DNA of 8,320 nt from Bacteroidales bacterium. Lineage in GTDB: Bacteria > Bacteroidota > Bacteroidia > Bacteroidales > UBA932. The notes beneath the pieces are model-generated. The model saw nothing but the letters and a program-made list of their open reading frames with translations, was not told the DNA's origin and did not search any database. The position numbers and the translations under genes are program-made. The stretch spans positions 1 to 8,320 of the forward strand of contig JAEENZ010000251.1 in NCBI GenBank assembly GCA_016283985.1. The letters run 5' to 3'. Positions 5,785-8,320 of this stretch are shown here, piece by piece (the first letter of the stretch is position 1; the number at the start of each line of letters is the position of its first letter).

Positions 5785-6612
5785 ATGCATAAGTTATTGA
5801 ATGATAGAGGTTTTGTTGCCAAGGCTGCCGTGTTGGCTGCCTGCGCTTGCCTGCTATCATTCCCGACGGCAGCCCAATTCCGTACCACCGAACAAAGAGT
5901 GGAATTATCCGGAGCCTTATCTGACATTCAAACAAACTCCAAAACGTATGATTTTGGAAAAAAGACAATTATTGCCGGTCTGAGCACTGCTGCAGTGGGT
6001 GGCGGATTGATTGCCCTTGGTTTTTACACGGACCGTAATTATACGGGAACAGATTCCGGCCGTGATAAGATTGGAAGTGCACTCGCATTTGCGCTCGGTG
6101 TTTCCGGATTATTTACCGGAACCATCGTGACACTTGCCGGTATTCCAATCATCGTTTCCGGAAAGACAATCCGGGATACACCTGGTGATTGGAAGGACTT
6201 CCGGTATAATGATAACCAGCGCGGCCCGGGCGTAATCGTAAGCCTTGCTGGCAGCGTGCCTTGGGCGATAGGTGCCAGCGTGGAAGCGGGATATCATTTC
6301 AACAGGCATTTTTTCTGCGGAGCCGGTGTATCACCGACTGTAAACATAGACAGCGTCAACGGTAATGGAAGCCCTCTCTATCTCCCGATTTACGCAGACG
6401 TGCGTTGTTCCTTCATAAACAGAATGCTTTCGCCTTATGCCGGGATGGCTGCCGGGTATGATATCATCGATCAGGAGATTTATCTTGGGGCCGACCTAGG
6501 ATTAAGAATCCGCCGCTCGCAACAAAACGCCAGATCAATGTGGGCATCTCTTTCGGGGGAGGTATCAGGCAGTTATTTGAGATTGGGTATTAAAATGGGA
6601 TATTCGTTTTAG
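5785..6612 (+). CDS. Exported protein with Gly-rich hydrophobic segments and barrel-like C-terminus, function unknown
   Basis: I do not recognise a named family. Residues 1-30 are a signal peptide (positive start, hydrophobic AVLAACACLLSF, cleavage near TAA/QF). A lipobox-like LAAC (17-20) makes a lipoprotein a weaker alternative. Two Gly/Ala-rich hydrophobic stretches follow, about 61-81 and 97-126, separated by a short polar loop, so they could form a membrane hairpin. Residues about 148-275 show alternating short beta-strands with Gly and aromatic residues (VEAGYHF, PIYADVRCSF, GMAAGYDII, YLGADLGLRI, LRLGIKMGYSF) and end in Phe, the usual last residue of an outer-membrane barrel. An envelope location is likely. 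Its stop directly abuts the ATG of the U32 gene, which points to co-transcription. ATG 5785 is the only start that keeps the signal peptide. The N-terminal half is somewhat AT-richer than the gene downstream. Confidence 0.75.
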   Translation: MHKLLNDRGFVAKAAVLAACACLLSFPTAAQFRTTEQRVELSGALSDIQTNSKTYDFGKKTIIAGLSTAAVGGGLIALGFYTDRNYTGTDSGRDKIGSALAFALGVSGLFTGTIVTLAGIPIIVSGKTIRDTPGDWKDFRYNDNQRGPGVIVSLAGSVPWAIGASVEAGYHFNRHFFCGAGVSPTVNIDSVNGNGSPLYLPIYADVRCSFINRMLSPYAGMAAGYDIIDQEIYLGADLGLRIRRSQQNARSMWASLSGEVSGSYLRLGIKMGYSF

Positions 6613-7872
6613 ATGAACAGGAAAGAACTGGAAATAATGGCCCCGGCGGGCAATTTCGAGTGCCTGAGGGCGGCGATTGAAGGGGGAGCGGATTCCGTGT
6701 ATTTCGGGGTCGGCAACCTCAATATGAGGGCGCACTCCGCCAATAACTTCAAGCCGGAAGACCTGAAGGAAGTAACTCGCATCTGCCGCGAGGCCGGAGT
6801 CAAGAGCTATCTCACACTCAATATCTGCCTATATCCGGAAGATCTTCCCGCCATGCAGGAGGCGTTGGACAAGGCCAAGGAGGCCGGCGTCACCGCCATC
6901 ATCGCATCCGACATGGCGGCCATCAGCTACTGCCGACAGATAGGCCTGGAGGTTCACATCTCCACCCAACTGAGCATCTCCAACCTTGAGGCAGTCAGGT
7001 TCTACGCACAGTTCGCTGACGTGGTAGTGCTGGCTCGCGAACTCAACCTCGACCAGGTGCGCGCCATCTACGACGGCATCGTCCGAGAAGGCATCAAAGG
7101 CCCCTCGGGCCAGCTCGTGCGCATAGAGATGTTCGCCCATGGGGCCCTCTGCATGGCCATCTCCGGCAAGTGCTACCTGAGCCTTCACACCGCCGGGCAG
7201 TCCGCCAACAGGGGAGAGTGCATCCAGATCTGCCGCCGCGGCTACGGCGTCACCGACCTCGAGACCGGCAACGAACTCAACATCGACAACAAGTACATAA
7301 TGTCTCCCAAGGACCTCTGCACCATCGAATTCATGGATCGCATCATCGAATCCGGCGTGCAGGTGTTCAAGATAGAAGGCCGCGCCCGCAGCGCTGAATA
7401 TGTTAAGCGCACGGCCCAGTGCTACCGCGAGGCGGCGGATGCCGTCTGCGACGGCGTTTACACTCCTGAAAAGGCAGCGGAACTGAAAGCCCGCCTGGCG
7501 GAAGTCTTCAACCGCGGCTTCTGGGACGGATACTATCAGGGCGCCTATCTTGGCCAGTGGAGCGATGTATACGGCTCCCAGGCCACCCGCCGCAAGGTCT
7601 ACGCCGGCAAGGTCACCAACTGGTTCGACCGCATCGGCGTGGCGGAGGTCACCGTGGAAAGTGCGCCAATCAAGTGTGGTGCCGACCTCATGGCTATCGG
7701 CAGCACTACCGGCGTGGTGGAGTTCCGGGCGGAGGACATCCGCGTCAACTTCGAGCCTGTCGGCGAAGCCCCCAAGGGCTGCAAGTGCTCCATCGCCCTG
7801 CCTGAAGGGAGCAAGCTCCGCCGCGGCGACAAGGTATACATCTGGGAAGAAGTGGAACGGATTATGCAGTAG
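6613..7872 (+). CDS. Peptidase U32 family protein (PrtC/YegQ-like)
   Basis: Member of the U32 family, historically called collagenase-like proteases. Characterised bacterial relatives instead hydroxylate RNA (TrhP for tRNA wobble uridine, RlhA for 23S rRNA) or work in ubiquinone synthesis (UbiU/UbiV) using an iron-sulfur cluster. The N-terminal barrel starts with ELEIMAPAGNFECLRAAIEGGADSVYFG. The U32 signature is complete at residues 172-190 (E172, F174, G177, C180, G185, C187, S190). C203 and C207 in RGECIQICRR complete the four cysteines expected to hold a cluster. KIEGRARSAEYV (253-264) and FNRGFWDGYY (299-308) are further family blocks, followed by a small beta-rich C-terminal domain (about 327-415). 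At 419 residues it resembles the usual Bacteroidales protein closely, nearer TrhP in size than RlhA. A tRNA-modifying role is an inference. It should be cytoplasmic. It starts immediately after the upstream stop and is followed after 12 nt by the S41 gene. Confidence 0.92.
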   Translation: MNRKELEIMAPAGNFECLRAAIEGGADSVYFGVGNLNMRAHSANNFKPEDLKEVTRICREAGVKSYLTLNICLYPEDLPAMQEALDKAKEAGVTAIIASDMAAISYCRQIGLEVHISTQLSISNLEAVRFYAQFADVVVLARELNLDQVRAIYDGIVREGIKGPSGQLVRIEMFAHGALCMAISGKCYLSLHTAGQSANRGECIQICRRGYGVTDLETGNELNIDNKYIMSPKDLCTIEFMDRIIESGVQVFKIEGRARSAEYVKRTAQCYREAADAVCDGVYTPEKAAELKARLAEVFNRGFWDGYYQGAYLGQWSDVYGSQATRRKVYAGKVTNWFDRIGVAEVTVESAPIKCGADLMAIGSTTGVVEFRAEDIRVNFEPVGEAPKGCKCSIALPEGSKLRRGDKVYIWEEVERIMQ

Positions 7873-7884
7873 AAAAGCACGATT

Positions 7885-8320
7885 ATGAAGAAGATAATAA
7901 TAGCCATCCTGGCCCTGTCGGCCTGCATCTGCGCCGGCGCCCAGTCCAAGCTTTTCAAGCTCGGACAGTCGGTAGAGGTGAACACCGCCATCCTCCAGGA
8001 ACTCAACCGCAGCTATGTGGACAGCCTGCCAGTCAGCAAGATGACCATCGCTGGCATCAACGCCATGCTGGAAACCCTCGACCCCTACACCATCTACGTG
8101 CCGGAAGAGGAGAACGAGAACTTCGAGATGATGATTGGCAAGACCTACGGTGGCATCGGCGCGATCATCTACAAGCCCAAGAAGGAGGAACCGGTGCTCA
8201 TCAACGAGCCTTATGCCAACTCCCCGGCAGTCAGGGGCGGGCTCCAGTGCGGAGATGCCATCCTGGCCATAGACGGCCTCACTACCATAGACCTGACCGC
8301 TGACGAGAGCAGCGAGGAGA
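7885..8320 (+). CDS. S41 family C-terminal-processing peptidase, N-terminal part (3' partial)
   Basis: The frame starts at ATG 7885 and stays open to the window end (145 codons), so only the front of the gene is present. Residues 1-19 are a signal peptide (MKKIIIAILALSACICAGA). Cleavage after AGA is likely, although LSAC (11-14) could also be a lipobox. The mature start VEVNTAILQELNRSYVDSLPVSKM, the LDPYTIYVPEEE block (65-76) and the KTYGGIGAIIY to GDAILAIDG segment (86-131) match the N-terminal helical region and PDZ domain of Bacteroidales CtpA-like proteases, which cleave periplasmic proteins at their C-termini. The catalytic Ser-Lys domain lies beyond the window, so activity cannot be checked. 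It is 12 nt after the U32 gene and probably in the same transcript. Confidence 0.88.
   Translation, partial: MKKIIIAILALSACICAGAQSKLFKLGQSVEVNTAILQELNRSYVDSLPVSKMTIAGINAMLETLDPYTIYVPEEENENFEMMIGKTYGGIGAIIYKPKKEEPVLINEPYANSPAVRGGLQCGDAILAIDGLTTIDLTADESSEE

Noticed and set aside
5739..5968. Two short - strand frames opposite the start of the exported protein gene
   Set aside because: They overlap the signal peptide region in antisense and show no conserved features.
7550..7888. Frames on both strands over the end of the U32 gene
   Set aside because: The U32 frame is conserved to its end, and the others are composition-driven shadows.

Overview
The window looks like a chromosomal segment of a fairly GC-rich member of the Bacteroidales. 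The reasons are a SusC-like/OMP_b-brl_3-type outer-membrane barrel with a carboxypeptidase-regulatory-like N-terminal domain, a secreted calcineurin-like phosphoesterase with the SWW...GIP motif block seen in Bacteroidales proteins, a Bacteroidales-type U32 'peptidase', a Bacteroidales-type S41 protease, little Shine-Dalgarno signal before starts, and two candidate promoters of Bacteroidetes form (TTTG - 19 nt - TAnnTTTG). Every convincing gene is on the + strand. I cannot assign a genus.

Left part (1-4145): a large outer-membrane beta-barrel protein, cut at its 5' end by the window edge, is followed after 3 nt by an exported metallophosphoesterase. The two are probably co-transcribed. The phosphoesterase has all its metal-site motifs but carries an Ala/Pro/Gly/Ser-rich stretch inside its C-terminal domain.

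Middle part (4146-5784): a visibly AT-richer patch. It has a 223-nt non-coding region with two small GATnATC palindromes one helical turn apart, an imperfect hairpin with G.T pairs, further small hairpins and a candidate promoter. These precede a Y1/HUH transposase-like gene of the REP-associated (RAYT/IS200-like) type with its catalytic residues apparently intact. A strong-looking promoter overlaps the end of that gene. It reads into a very short YgjP/SprT-like (DUF45) metallopeptidase gene whose GTG start lies about where transcription should begin, so the mRNA may be leaderless.

Right part (5785-8320): a tightly packed gene string. It has a small exported protein with Gly-rich hydrophobic segments and a barrel-like C-terminus (function unknown), a U32-family protein with the full cysteine signature (0 nt gap), and the N-terminal part of an S41 C-terminal-processing protease with a PDZ domain (12 nt gap, cut by the window edge).

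I found no obvious new multi-gene system. The region most worth a second look is 4146-5784, where a possibly domesticated transposase, palindromic non-coding DNA, an embedded promoter and a pared-down metallopeptidase meet.
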